A stretch of 64,000 nt of DNA. Origin: an uncultured Bacteroidaceae bacterium. Lineage in GTDB: Bacteria; Bacteroidota; Bacteroidia; Bacteroidales; Bacteroidaceae. Under the pieces are notes generated by a model. The model worked only from the letters and a program-made list of their open reading frames with translations. It was not told where the DNA came from and did not search any database. The stretch spans positions 1-64,000 of the forward strand of contig CAJORF010000099.1 in assembly GCA_905236985.1 (NCBI GenBank). Reading direction: 5' to 3'. Position 1 is the first letter of the stretch, and the number at the start of each line of letters is the position of its first letter. The translations under genes and the position numbers were made by a program. This document shows positions 44,258-53,724 of this stretch, piece after piece.

Positions 44258-47200
44258 TCATTCTTCACTCTTTTTCTTAAACAAGAACAGTTCCCCGAGC
44301 TTATTCGTCTTACGTCGTAGTACGAGACCAGCACCCATCTCCGTGACCTGACCGTCGAGGATGGACTCGTAGTTCTTGTCGTAGAAGAGGTTGACGTAGC
44401 GGGTCGCGCTGTTGTCTAAGCGGTACTCGATACTGAGGTTGTCAATGATGGACTCACCCGTGTTCTGAGCATCCTCGCCAGTGCTAACCTTGCCACCCAC
44501 AATGACGCTGATGCGGTTGCCCCAGAAACGCTTAGCGAAGCGGAAACTATAGTCCGTCGTTGTGCCGCCCGTGGCTCCCGTACCTTGCTCCAGACCGACG
44601 GAGAGGTCGATGGACTTCAGTGCCTTACTGGTGATGTTCGATATCTGCCCTTGCAGGAAAGCGTTCAGAGCGTTCTGCCCCGTCACGCCACCACTCGTAT
44701 TTGCGCCAGCATCATTAATGTACATTCCAGTGGCGAGCATCGTCAAGGCCAGACGTCCGCGCTGCTCCTTGCTCATCGCGTTGAGCTCACCCTTGATGGT
44801 CAAATCCTCGGGGGCATCGAGGGTGAACTCCAAACCTAAATTCTCCAGCGTCTGCGTCAAACTCAGTCCGACGTCGAAGTTCACGCTGCGTGGCTGCTGA
44901 TTCTCTGTGACAGTCGTGCGCATACGCTCGGTAGCAGTGATGTTGAGCGCTGGGTTCAGAATTGGACCTCGGAACTCCACGTAGCTGCCGCTCTTGATCT
45001 GGAACTCCTTGAGCGGAATCACCATCATCGTGTATTTGATGGTTCCAGTGTTGACGGTGTAGCGTCCATTGAGCTGGAGATCCTTCTCAGGTGAATAGGT
45101 CATCAAGAGCTCGCCACCACCCTCGAGATCGATATAGCTCGAACCGTCTGGGCTGAGCAGGCAATGCAGCTGTGCCACCTCTTCGATCTCGATACCCATG
45201 ACGAGGTTGATGTGCTGCGGTTTGGCTCTCTCCTCCGTGGCAACGAATGTGGAGTCGGTGAAATCGACGAACTCTACAAGGTTATCCAACTGATCCTCGA
45301 CAGTCAGCGGTGAGTCTGTCAGCACGTAGGTCAAGTCGGTGTTGCCCAAGAGCTTCAATCGTCCCATCACGCGAAGATTATCGAGCGTCCCCTGTATATT
45401 GGCATTGAAATCCACGAAGGCGTTGCCATAGGCGAGCGACTTGGTGGTCTTTTTGGCATTGATGAGCTCGAAGTCCTTGGCGGTCATGGTGGCATCAACA
45501 CGGATGCGGTCGAGGTTAGCGAAGTTGATGCTGCCGTCGAGTGTGAAGGGACTGTCGTTCGTGGAATAGACCTTCAGCTGATTGAAGTCAAGACTGCTGC
45601 CCGTGATAGGCATACGGCTGTCTGCAAAGCGCAGGTTCAAGCCGTAAGAGGCGGAGATACATTTGAGCCCCACCGTCTGCAGCTCGCCATCAACCAACGG
45701 TTTCGAGGTAGTGCCACCAACGTGGACGGCTCCGATGGCGACGCCCTCCAAGCGAGCCACAGCGTTAGGCAGGAAGCCATTGAGAAGCGAGAAGGGCAGA
45801 CGATCCAGCGTCGCATCGACGTCGAGATGGTCCTCCGAGCCTTTCGGCGCGTATGTACCGGTGAACGACGCCACAGGCATACCCGTCTGCAACAGGCTGC
45901 CATCAATGAAATGACTACCGTCGGCGTTTGGAAGATAGACGGCTTGCACACCCACTTGACCAAAGTCAGCGCTCTCATAGCGCAGTTCATCGACATTGAT
46001 GTCAGCCGCCACACTGAGATGTTCCGAGGTCTGGATGAGATGAGCATCACCTTGCAGGAAACCGCCTAAACGCGGTGCGTAAGGCAGTACGGTCATCAGC
46101 TCGCCCAGATTCAGATGGTTGATAGAGACGGTCAAATCCTGCAGAGCCTCGTCATTAGGCGAGGAATAGAGGTGAACGCCTGTGCCATCATCGGCGAGAA
46201 GGTCAACGTTTGCTTCCACTCGATTACCCTTTCCGAGCATGACGAAATTATCGGCATTGAGGCGGAAGTTACGGAAGGCGATGATGGGGGTGAGCGGGTC
46301 AAGGTGGAACAGGTAGCCCTCCTCGGTGAATTTGGCGCTCAATCCCAGATCAACACCCTTGCGTCCGCGATCATCATAATATAAGATATCTGCTCCAGCG
46401 AGCCCGTCGGTGTTGAGATAGGCATTCAGACGCGCCTGAAAACTGATCTGCGGATTGCGTTTGTTGTTATGGATGCGTGCGTCGAAGCGTACATTGGTGG
46501 AGTCCTGATAGGCGTGAAGACCGATAGTATCCAAGAGGATAGCCCCCGTGTGGAGGGCATAGATACGACCGCCGCCATTGATGCCCGTGACAGGATCCAG
46601 TCGCAGTCCGATGCGCAGGGCTTCGAAGTCATAACCCATCGAGGCAGCAATGTCATGCAACGGGTTTTCCTGTCCCGAGGTGACACGCAAATCAAGCTGG
46701 GGCAGACGCTGCGTCAAGGCGAGCAGGTCGAAGCGGCGGTCTGTGATCTGTCGGTTCAGCTCGTCGGTGAAATGATTGAGTTGGGTGAGTAGCTTGTCGT
46801 AGCCCACATGACCGCGCAGACGCAGTTCGAGGTCCCCACTCGTGATGTGTACGTTGGTGGAGTCGCGCAACAGCAAGGCGTTCAACGTAATATCCTCGGG
46901 GTAAAAGATGCTGTCGTATGGCATGACAACAATATCGTTGATCTCTCCTTCGAGGCGGTGCTCATGCTTCATATCTGTCGAGCCACCGATATGCAACTTC
47001 ATCGAGGTCTTCAGGGGATGATCCACGATTCCAAGCCCGAGCAGGTCGGCCTGACTGATGTCGGCGGCTAAAGTCAGGGCGATAGTGCGGTTGAAGTGCG
47101 CCTCCACATCGGCGGCCATCACCAGCAGGGCGTTATCAGCGGTAAGGTGTGCCGTGCCATGTCCACGTTCCACCTTAGCCGCGAGCGTCGTACCACGCAA

Positions 47201-48589
47201 GTCGAAGTGGTCGTAGGTGAGCTGCTCTATGCCGACATGTGCTTCGAGGCGAGTGGAGGAGCTCATGAGGTCGGTGCCAGTGCCAGACAGCGTAGCGGTA
47301 GCTGTCAGAGTCCCCGTTGCCAGATGAGGCAGGAAATGTCGCAGTTGTACATTGCTCACCTTCACCTTGGCATCATAATCGAGCTGTCCAGCGGTATCCA
47401 CGTAGCCGTCGAGCATGAGCAGGCCTTCACCCTCTCGCAGCTCGCTTTTCACCGAATAACGCGGGCCGTCGATGTCAGCTAAGCCGCTCAAGAGTATAGG
47501 CACCAGTCGGATGCCGTCGAGGGAGCCGCCAGTCAAGCCACGTACCCAGTCGATATCTTCCGTCTGAAGATTAAAAGAAACGGATCCTTGACGCGCCGCG
47601 GAATCCAAGAGGTTGATCATATCGCCTCGAGCATCAAGCAAAAGGGAGCCGGGCAGTGTGACATCAACATGTCGAAAAGCCACAGAATCGATATTACCAT
47701 TCAGAGAGATGCCAACGCCCAACGGCTTGTCGGGATACGCCTCTGCAAAGCCGTCAGGCAGGTAGGATCTGACAAGGCGGAGGATATCACCTTTCGAGAA
47801 TGTCGTGTGCAGGTCGATATCCATTGTGCCCCCAGCCCCTGACACGAAGGCTTTGAAGTCCATATCCACCTCCGCCGCGATTCCAGATGATGGGGTGCGC
47901 AGCATCACCTTCGGCACCTGCAGGTGCTCTGCCCCCAAGTCAAGTGCCATACTATCGGCAGCGAGAGCAAAGGAATCAAGTTCCAGAACGGTGCTGTCAG
48001 CCAACATCAGTCGTGCATGAGATTCATCGATGGCAATGCGGGCAATACAAATCTGCCAATCTACTGGTTCCGATGTCGTGGTGTCTTCCAAAGTCGTGTC
48101 GCGCAACACAACATCAGCATCCACTCCGCGCGCCGTGACCTCGTCCAATGCCAAGCGATGCGACCTGAGATCGATGCCATCGCGGGCTTTCAGCTCCTGC
48201 AACCGTCCGTTCACCACAACAGACGCTATCATCTCCTTCGTGTTGACCACGGCATCGCTGAGTGTCAGTCCCTCCAAACCGATGCGCTGATCCATCACTT
48301 CGCTGAAATCCAAATCGATTACAGCACCACACGCGGCAATGAGCGTATCACCCTCACCATCGCACACGACCAGATCCTTCACATCCAAGTCCAGCAGCGG
48401 CGTGATCCGCAGCCGCTCCACATGGATATCATACCCCGTCTGCTCAGAGGCATACGTCGCCAACCACCGTACAACGAAGTCCTGCACCGGCGGGAGATAG
48501 AAGAGAAGGACGAGCAGGGCGACCAACACAAATGGTAACGTCACCACTACAGCAGTCCATTTCAACAGACGTTTCATACCTTTATTCAC
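44258..48589 (-). CDS. tamB: TamB / DUF490 translocation and assembly module protein
   Basis: 1443 aa, N-terminal anchor, AsmA-like repeats, C-terminal LNALSKEQRGR-like segment (ELNAMSKEQRGRLALTMLATG). Confidence 0.9.
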   Translation of the reverse strand: MNKGMKRLLKWTAVVVTLPFVLVALLVLLFYLPPVQDFVVRWLATYASEQTGYDIHVERLRITPLLDLDVKDLVVCDGEGDTLIAACGAVIDLDFSEVMDQRIGLEGLTLSDAVVNTKEMIASVVVNGRLQELKARDGIDLRSHRLALDEVTARGVDADVVLRDTTLEDTTTSEPVDWQICIARIAIDESHARLMLADSTVLELDSFALAADSMALDLGAEHLQVPKVMLRTPSSGIAAEVDMDFKAFVSGAGGTMDIDLHTTFSKGDILRLVRSYLPDGFAEAYPDKPLGVGISLNGNIDSVAFRHVDVTLPGSLLLDARGDMINLLDSAARQGSVSFNLQTEDIDWVRGLTGGSLDGIRLVPILLSGLADIDGPRYSVKSELREGEGLLMLDGYVDTAGQLDYDAKVKVSNVQLRHFLPHLATGTLTATATLSGTGTDLMSSSTRLEAHVGIEQLTYDHFDLRGTTLAAKVERGHGTAHLTADNALLVMAADVEAHFNRTIALTLAADISQADLLGLGIVDHPLKTSMKLHIGGSTDMKHEHRLEGEINDIVVMPYDSIFYPEDITLNALLLRDSTNVHITSGDLELRLRGHVGYDKLLTQLNHFTDELNRQITDRRFDLLALTQRLPQLDLRVTSGQENPLHDIAASMGYDFEALRIGLRLDPVTGINGGGRIYALHTGAILLDTIGLHAYQDSTNVRFDARIHNNKRNPQISFQARLNAYLNTDGLAGADILYYDDRGRKGVDLGLSAKFTEEGYLFHLDPLTPIIAFRNFRLNADNFVMLGKGNRVEANVDLLADDGTGVHLYSSPNDEALQDLTVSINHLNLGELMTVLPYAPRLGGFLQGDAHLIQTSEHLSVAADINVDELRYESADFGQVGVQAVYLPNADGSHFIDGSLLQTGMPVASFTGTYAPKGSEDHLDVDATLDRLPFSLLNGFLPNAVARLEGVAIGAVHVGGTTSKPLVDGELQTVGLKCISASYGLNLRFADSRMPITGSSLDFNQLKVYSTNDSPFTLDGSINFANLDRIRVDATMTAKDFELINAKKTTKSLAYGNAFVDFNANIQGTLDNLRVMGRLKLLGNTDLTYVLTDSPLTVEDQLDNLVEFVDFTDSTFVATEERAKPQHINLVMGIEIEEVAQLHCLLSPDGSSYIDLEGGGELLMTYSPEKDLQLNGRYTVNTGTIKYTMMVIPLKEFQIKSGSYVEFRGPILNPALNITATERMRTTVTENQQPRSVNFDVGLSLTQTLENLGLEFTLDAPEDLTIKGELNAMSKEQRGRLALTMLATGMYINDAGANTSGGVTGQNALNAFLQGQISNITSKALKSIDLSVGLEQGTGATGGTTTDYSFRFAKRFWGNRISVIVGGKVSTGEDAQNTGESIIDNLSIEYRLDNSATRYVNLFYDKNYESILDGQVTEMGAGLVLRRKTNKLGELFLFKKKSEE

Positions 48590-48629
48590 AGCGAAGTAGC
48601 ATGCTTTTAAAACTTAACACCACCTTCCA

Positions 48630-50804
48630 TCAGGCGGAGCGCATGGAGAGGGAGATGCGACCACGCCGGCGATCGACTTCGGTGACACGGACACGGACGT
48701 GCTGATGGAGATGGACAACATCTGTGGGATGGCTGACAAACTTGTCAGCGAGCTGCGAGATGTGGACGAGGCCGTCCTGATGTACGCCAATATCTACAAA
48801 GGCACCAAAGTTGGTAATGTTGGTGACAATGCCAGGGAGCTCCATGCCAGGGATGAGATCGTCGATGGAAGTGACGCGGCTGTCGAAGTCGAACTCCTCA
48901 AGTGCCTCGCGCGGGTCGCGGCCTGGTTTTTCCAGCTCATGCATAATGTCAGTGAGGGTGGGCAGACCCACTTCGGCGTTCACATATTTCTGGACATCCA
49001 CACGTGCTCGTAAGTCTTTCTGTTGGATGAGGTCAATGACTTTGCAACCCTGGTCCTTGGCCATTTGTTCCACAAGAGCATAGCGTTCAGGGTGTACGGC
49101 ACTGTTGTCAAGCGGGTTCTTAGCATCACTAATGCGCAAGAAACCTGCACATTGCTCGAATGCCGATGGTCCAAGGCGCGGCACTTTTTTCAATTGGGCG
49201 CGCGAGGTGAAGGCACCGTTCTCGCGACGATAGTCAACGATGTTCTTGGCCAAAGCGGGGCCAAGACCGCTAACATAGGTAAGGAGGTGGACGGATGCTG
49301 TATTGAGGTTCACTCCAACGCTATTGACACAACTCTCAACGGTCTGGTCGAGGCTGCGCTTGAGCTTCGCCTGATCCACATCATGTTGGTACTGTCCTAC
49401 GCCAATGCTCTTAGGGTCAATCTTGACCAACTCGGCCAAGGGATCCATCAGGCGGCGTCCAATGCTGACGGCTCCGCGCACTGTGACATCTTCGTTGGGG
49501 AACTCGTCGCGTGCGACCTTGGAGGCAGAATAGACAGAGGCACCATCTTCGCTAACCACATAGATTGGCATCCCGTCAGCAATCATCTCCACAAAGCCTT
49601 TGGTCTCGCGGCTGGCGGTACCGTTGCCGATGGCAATGGCTTCAATCTTATAGCGTTGGATCATCGAGGCGAGAGCGTCAGCAGCCTCAGCAGGCTTGCG
49701 CACAGGCGGATGGGGGAAGATGGCCTCGTGGTAGAGAAGGTTGCCCTGAGCATCCAGACACACGACTTTGCATCCCGTGCGGAAGCCTGGGTCGATGCCC
49801 ATCACACGTTTCTGTCCGAGAGGAGCACCGAGGAGCAACTGGCGCAGGTTCTCAGCGAATACGCGAATGGCTTCCTCATCGGCTTGCTCCTTGCTCGAAG
49901 CGGCAAACTCATTCTCGATGGAGGGACAAAGCAAGCGCTTATACCCGTCGGCAACAGCCTCAGAAACCAACATCGCGCAGCCTCCCTCCCCCCTAGTGGG
50001 AGCGGTCTTCCACTGCCTTTGCAATTTCTCTATACACTCGTCGTCATCGATGGTGATGCTCACGCGAAGGACACCCTCGGCCTCACCACGACGCATAGCC
50101 AGAAGGCGATGCGAGGAGCAACGCTTGAGGGGTTCGCTCCAGTCGAAGTAGTCGGAGAACTTTTGGGCTTCGTCGGTGTCGGCCTTAGCCTTAATGACCT
50201 TCGACGTGATGAACGCCGTGCGACGGAAAGTGCCACGGACGGTCTGGCGGCTACGCTCATCTTCGCTGACGATCTCGGCGATGATGTCCTGTGCGCCGCG
50301 CAAGGCATCCTCGGCTGTTGCAACGGCATCGCTGATGAAACGCTGAGCTGCACGCTCGGGGTTAGGCTCACCACGCAACAGCATGAGTGCCAATGGCTCA
50401 AGTCCTTGTTCGCGAGCCACCTGAGCACGAGTGCGACGCTTGGGCTTGTAGGGGAGATAGAGGTCCTCGAGTGCCGTTGCATCCCAACAGTCGGCGATGC
50501 GCGCCGCGAGCTCGGGGGTCATCTTGTCCTGCTCGGTGATGGTCTTGATGATGGTCTCCTTGCGCTTGGCCAGTTCCTTGAACCGGTCGTTCTGCTCGGC
50601 GATGGCGGCTATCTGCACCTCGTCGAGCGAACCAGTGCGCTCCTTGCGGTAGCGGGCGATGAAGGGAATTGTAGCACCATCGTCCAAGAGAGTCAGTGTG
50701 CCTTCTACCTGCCGTTCGCGTATTCCGAGGCGTTCGGCTATGATACGTGCAAATATATTCGGATGCTTGTCCTCCTGCTTCGTCATGATGGCTGCAGTTG
50801 TCAT
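48630..50804 (-). CDS. tex: Tex family RNA-binding transcription accessory protein
   Basis: TIPFIARYRKERTGSLDEVQI; GIDPGFRTGCKVVCLD; GAVSIGRRLMDPLAELVKIDPKSIGVGQYQHDV; S1 domain GIVTNITNFGAFVDIGVHQDGLVHISQL. Confidence 0.96.
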   Translation of the reverse strand: MTTAAIMTKQEDKHPNIFARIIAERLGIRERQVEGTLTLLDDGATIPFIARYRKERTGSLDEVQIAAIAEQNDRFKELAKRKETIIKTITEQDKMTPELAARIADCWDATALEDLYLPYKPKRRTRAQVAREQGLEPLALMLLRGEPNPERAAQRFISDAVATAEDALRGAQDIIAEIVSEDERSRQTVRGTFRRTAFITSKVIKAKADTDEAQKFSDYFDWSEPLKRCSSHRLLAMRRGEAEGVLRVSITIDDDECIEKLQRQWKTAPTRGEGGCAMLVSEAVADGYKRLLCPSIENEFAASSKEQADEEAIRVFAENLRQLLLGAPLGQKRVMGIDPGFRTGCKVVCLDAQGNLLYHEAIFPHPPVRKPAEAADALASMIQRYKIEAIAIGNGTASRETKGFVEMIADGMPIYVVSEDGASVYSASKVARDEFPNEDVTVRGAVSIGRRLMDPLAELVKIDPKSIGVGQYQHDVDQAKLKRSLDQTVESCVNSVGVNLNTASVHLLTYVSGLGPALAKNIVDYRRENGAFTSRAQLKKVPRLGPSAFEQCAGFLRISDAKNPLDNSAVHPERYALVEQMAKDQGCKVIDLIQQKDLRARVDVQKYVNAEVGLPTLTDIMHELEKPGRDPREALEEFDFDSRVTSIDDLIPGMELPGIVTNITNFGAFVDIGVHQDGLVHISQLADKFVSHPTDVVHLHQHVRVRVTEVDRRRGRISLSMRSA

Positions 50805-51165
50805 AGTGCTCTGTTGCTTAGGTTCTTATAGGCGGGATTGGTTCTTCTTCCGCGCAATGATGTCGATATGACTGCACAAAGTTACATTTTTTCTTATTCC
50901 CGACAAAAGTTTTTCACAGAAATGTGTTCTCTATAGCCAAAATGACACACGTCAGGTGAAATGTGCCTTGCACATGGCGAGCAGCAAGCAGACCTATTTT
51001 TTCAAAGATATTCATTCTTTTCTTTTTGACAGCAAAAAAGTAGTACCTATGCAAACAAATGAACTTTCTTATCCCGAACTGACGTACACATTATTTATAG
51101 AAACCGATGAAGCGTTCTATTCGTATGATTAACAAAAATTGCAGGAATCAGTATCTTTGGAAGCC

Positions 51166-51558
51166 ATGACACTCAAGCTGTTATTCTTTGTGCTGGTTAC
51201 ATAGTCCTATGCCCAGAACCATACAGCGAAGAATAAGCCGAAGGGAGAAACGCTTTTACAGGTGCTCGAAAAGCGTAACTATGCTGGCCCCAAGACCAAA
51301 TATCCCGTGGCTTCTCGAGAGTTTTTGCGTAAGGCAAAAGATGTAACAGATCAACCCCTCAACTTCCCCGATCTCGTATGGTTCCCAGGCGAATGGGAAG
51401 AGGTGAAGGCGATCCTCGTTTCACCTCACTACTTATATAATCATGTAGAATCAGTAAACGATAAGGCGTGGTACACTATTGGTGGTTTGCGCCTCAGTTC
51501 ACGTCCATCCGCTAAGGGTTTTTATCTCTACAATGGAAAAAAGGTTGTCATCAGATGA
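51166..51558 (+). pseudogene. Degraded secreted deiminase-family (PAD/agmatine-deiminase-like) gene
   Basis: MTLKLLFFVLVT*SYAQNHTAKNKPKGETLLQVLEKRNYAGP...FPDLVWFPGEWEEVKAILVSPHY...WYTIGGLRLSSRPSAKGFYLYNGKKVVIR: amber stop in the signal peptide, N-terminal fragment joined directly to a C-terminal sorting tail. Confidence 0.65.
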
Positions 51559-51778
51559 AATGAGCGATAGGTCAAAAAAACAAGAATGAACCTCTTACAG
51601 TTCTCCAACGTCAGTCCGCTGTGGTTGTTCAGGTTCTTCTTCAGGTCGGTGAAGATGCAATCCCTGTTGAGCGAGAAGAACTCCACCAAAGGCATGAACC
51701 GAGTTGAGACCATTAGGGGCGGATGCCATATACTACAACCTAAACGGTCAGCGTGTGATGAATCTGTTAGGCATGCGC

Positions 51779-53719
51779 CTATAACACTTGCATCTCACAA
51801 CGTTGACAGTCAAAGCGAAGGGGGAAAGTGCGGCCATCGGAAAGACGAAGGGAGAGAGGCTCGCGAAAGGGTAACCGATGACCATCGTGCTTACAGGCTC
51901 CAAGGGCGTGAAGGAGGCAGAAACGACAGGTCATGAGGGGGGTAGCAGACACTGTGGACTCGCACACTCCCCCCGAGGACTTTCCCCCCGCCCTCCCTGT
52001 TCGGGAGGGAGCAGTTACCTTAGAGGATAGAGATATGCAGCTTTCAGAACATCCTGCTCCCTCTCTAACAGGGAGGGCAGAGGGAGCGTCCGAGTCCAAG
52101 GCGGAAGTAGAATCTGCGATAAGGCTATCCACCACTTTCCTTCTCCAGTCGGCCAGGACGGAGGAGGGTATGAACCAGTTATCGGAGAGGTGAATGGTAA
52201 TGTCAGCGTCGTTGGTGATGAAAGGGGTGTCGCCAAGACGAGAGAGTTGGCGACGGATGTTGTCAGTTTGAGGAGTACGAGCAAGCTCGTGAGGATAGGG
52301 GAAAAGCCCCTCCCCCTGACTCCTCCTTTTTGGAAAGGGAGTAGGATGCGCCTGAGTATCTTTCATCCTTAATCTTTCCTCTTTTCTCTCAATTGTGAGG
52401 CGGAAGCCATCAGAGGTGTCTTCCAAGAGCCAACAGACAAGGAGGCGACGTTCGGCTGTGGGACGGGAGAGGATGCGCTCGAAGGCGGCATCATAGTTGC
52501 GATAGAGTGGCATTCCCTTACGTAGGAGCGAGAGGACAGAAGGATCTGCGGGATAGAGGTAGCCGTGCTCATCGACGCGGTTAACGCGGAAGCCTTGAAG
52601 ACGGCCTTCGACATCGATGAAACAGAGGCCATCACCGTTGGTAAAGGAAGCGGAACCTGCGATAGCCAGGGGCGCTGTCGATTTCACGTGACCCACAGGT
52701 TCGCCGATAGCCTTGGGGGTGGAGAAGCATGCCATATCGGGCTTGCGTCCATGAAGAAAGTAGTCGGTGAAGCGTCGGTTAAAGCTCTTGTTGACGTTGG
52801 GAATGAAGGAGATAACGGAGGAGCCGTAGGAGGAACGGCAGAAATCGTCGGGACGGCGGGCTATGATCTCATCGATGCGCTGACGGTAGTAGGCAGTAGT
52901 ATTCTTGACGTAGGAAACGTCCTTGAGACGACCTTCAATCTTGAATGAGGAGGCACCGGCATCCATGAGGGCTTCGAGCTCGGTAGCGCGGTTCATGTCG
53001 CGAAGAGAGAGGAGGTGGAGCTGTTTTTTCAACACCTTTCCGTCGGCATCAATGAGGTCGAAAGGGAGGCGGCAGAACTGGGCGCACTCGCCACGGTTGG
53101 CACTGCGGCCAAAGCAGTATTCAGAGGCATAGCAACGACCGCTGTAGCTGACGCAGAGGGCACCGTGGACGAAGACTTCAAGGGGCATCTCAGGAACAGC
53201 GGCGTGGATGGCGCGGATGGCTTCAAGGGAGAGCTCGCGAGCGAGGACAGTCTGCGTATAGCCAGCATCAAAGCGGGCGCGGACATCGTCAGCGGTGCGA
53301 TTGTCCATCTGGGTAGAGGAGTGGAGAGGGAGGGAGGATCGCACAAATATTTGCTCCACCAAACCGGAGGAAGGGGGAAGGGAACCTTCGGAGAAGGAGG
53401 GGGGAAGGATGCGAGAGTCTTGGGTGATGAGGGCATCGACATGGATGGAGGCGAGCTCGTTGATGAGGGTTTGGACAGCGGGGAACTCGTCATCATGGAG
53501 GAGCGTGTTGAGGGTCACATAAATGCGGACGCCGAAGAGATGAGCATAACGGACGAGGGAGGCGATATCCTCGATGCTGTTGCCTGCCGCTGCACGTGCT
53601 CCGAAACGCGGTGCACCGATATAGACGGCATCCGCACCATGACGGATGGCTTCGATACCACATTCAAGGTTACGGGCGGGAGCAAGGAGTTCAATCGTCC
53701 TCATTCTCTCATTTATCAT
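51779..53719 (-). CDS. U32 family peptidase
   Basis: IELLAPARNLECGIEAIRHGADAVYIG; VFVHGALCVSYSGRCYASEYCFGRSANRGECAQFCRLPF. Confidence 0.95.
   Translation of the reverse strand: MINERMRTIELLAPARNLECGIEAIRHGADAVYIGAPRFGARAAAGNSIEDIASLVRYAHLFGVRIYVTLNTLLHDDEFPAVQTLINELASIHVDALITQDSRILPPSFSEGSLPPSSGLVEQIFVRSSLPLHSSTQMDNRTADDVRARFDAGYTQTVLARELSLEAIRAIHAAVPEMPLEVFVHGALCVSYSGRCYASEYCFGRSANRGECAQFCRLPFDLIDADGKVLKKQLHLLSLRDMNRATELEALMDAGASSFKIEGRLKDVSYVKNTTAYYRQRIDEIIARRPDDFCRSSYGSSVISFIPNVNKSFNRRFTDYFLHGRKPDMACFSTPKAIGEPVGHVKSTAPLAIAGSASFTNGDGLCFIDVEGRLQGFRVNRVDEHGYLYPADPSVLSLLRKGMPLYRNYDAAFERILSRPTAERRLLVCWLLEDTSDGFRLTIERKEERLRMKDTQAHPTPFPKRRSQGEGLFPYPHELARTPQTDNIRRQLSRLGDTPFITNDADITIHLSDNWFIPSSVLADWRRKVVDSLIADSTSALDSDAPSALPVREGAGCSESCISLSSKVTAPSRTGRAGGKSSGGVCESTVSATPLMTCRFCLLHALGACKHDGHRLPFREPLSLRLSDGRTFPLRFDCQRCEMQVL
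51990..52078. repeat. GC-rich palindromic element inside U32 peptidase CDS
   Basis: GCCCTCCCTGTTCGGGAGGGAGCAG (51990-52014) versus CTGCTCCCTCTCTAACAGGGAGGGC (52054-52078), 23/25 complementary. Confidence 0.9.
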
Positions 53720-53724
53720 TATCG

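Noticed and set aside
49023-50831. 602-aa plus-strand ORF opposite tex, and similar long ORFs opposite pepO (55100-56647), the TamA-like gene (42488-43765) and the giant protein (6901-8250, 5584-6408)
   Set aside because: Fully antisense to confidently assigned genes; no recognisable domains; explained by GC-biased codon usage producing mirror open frames.
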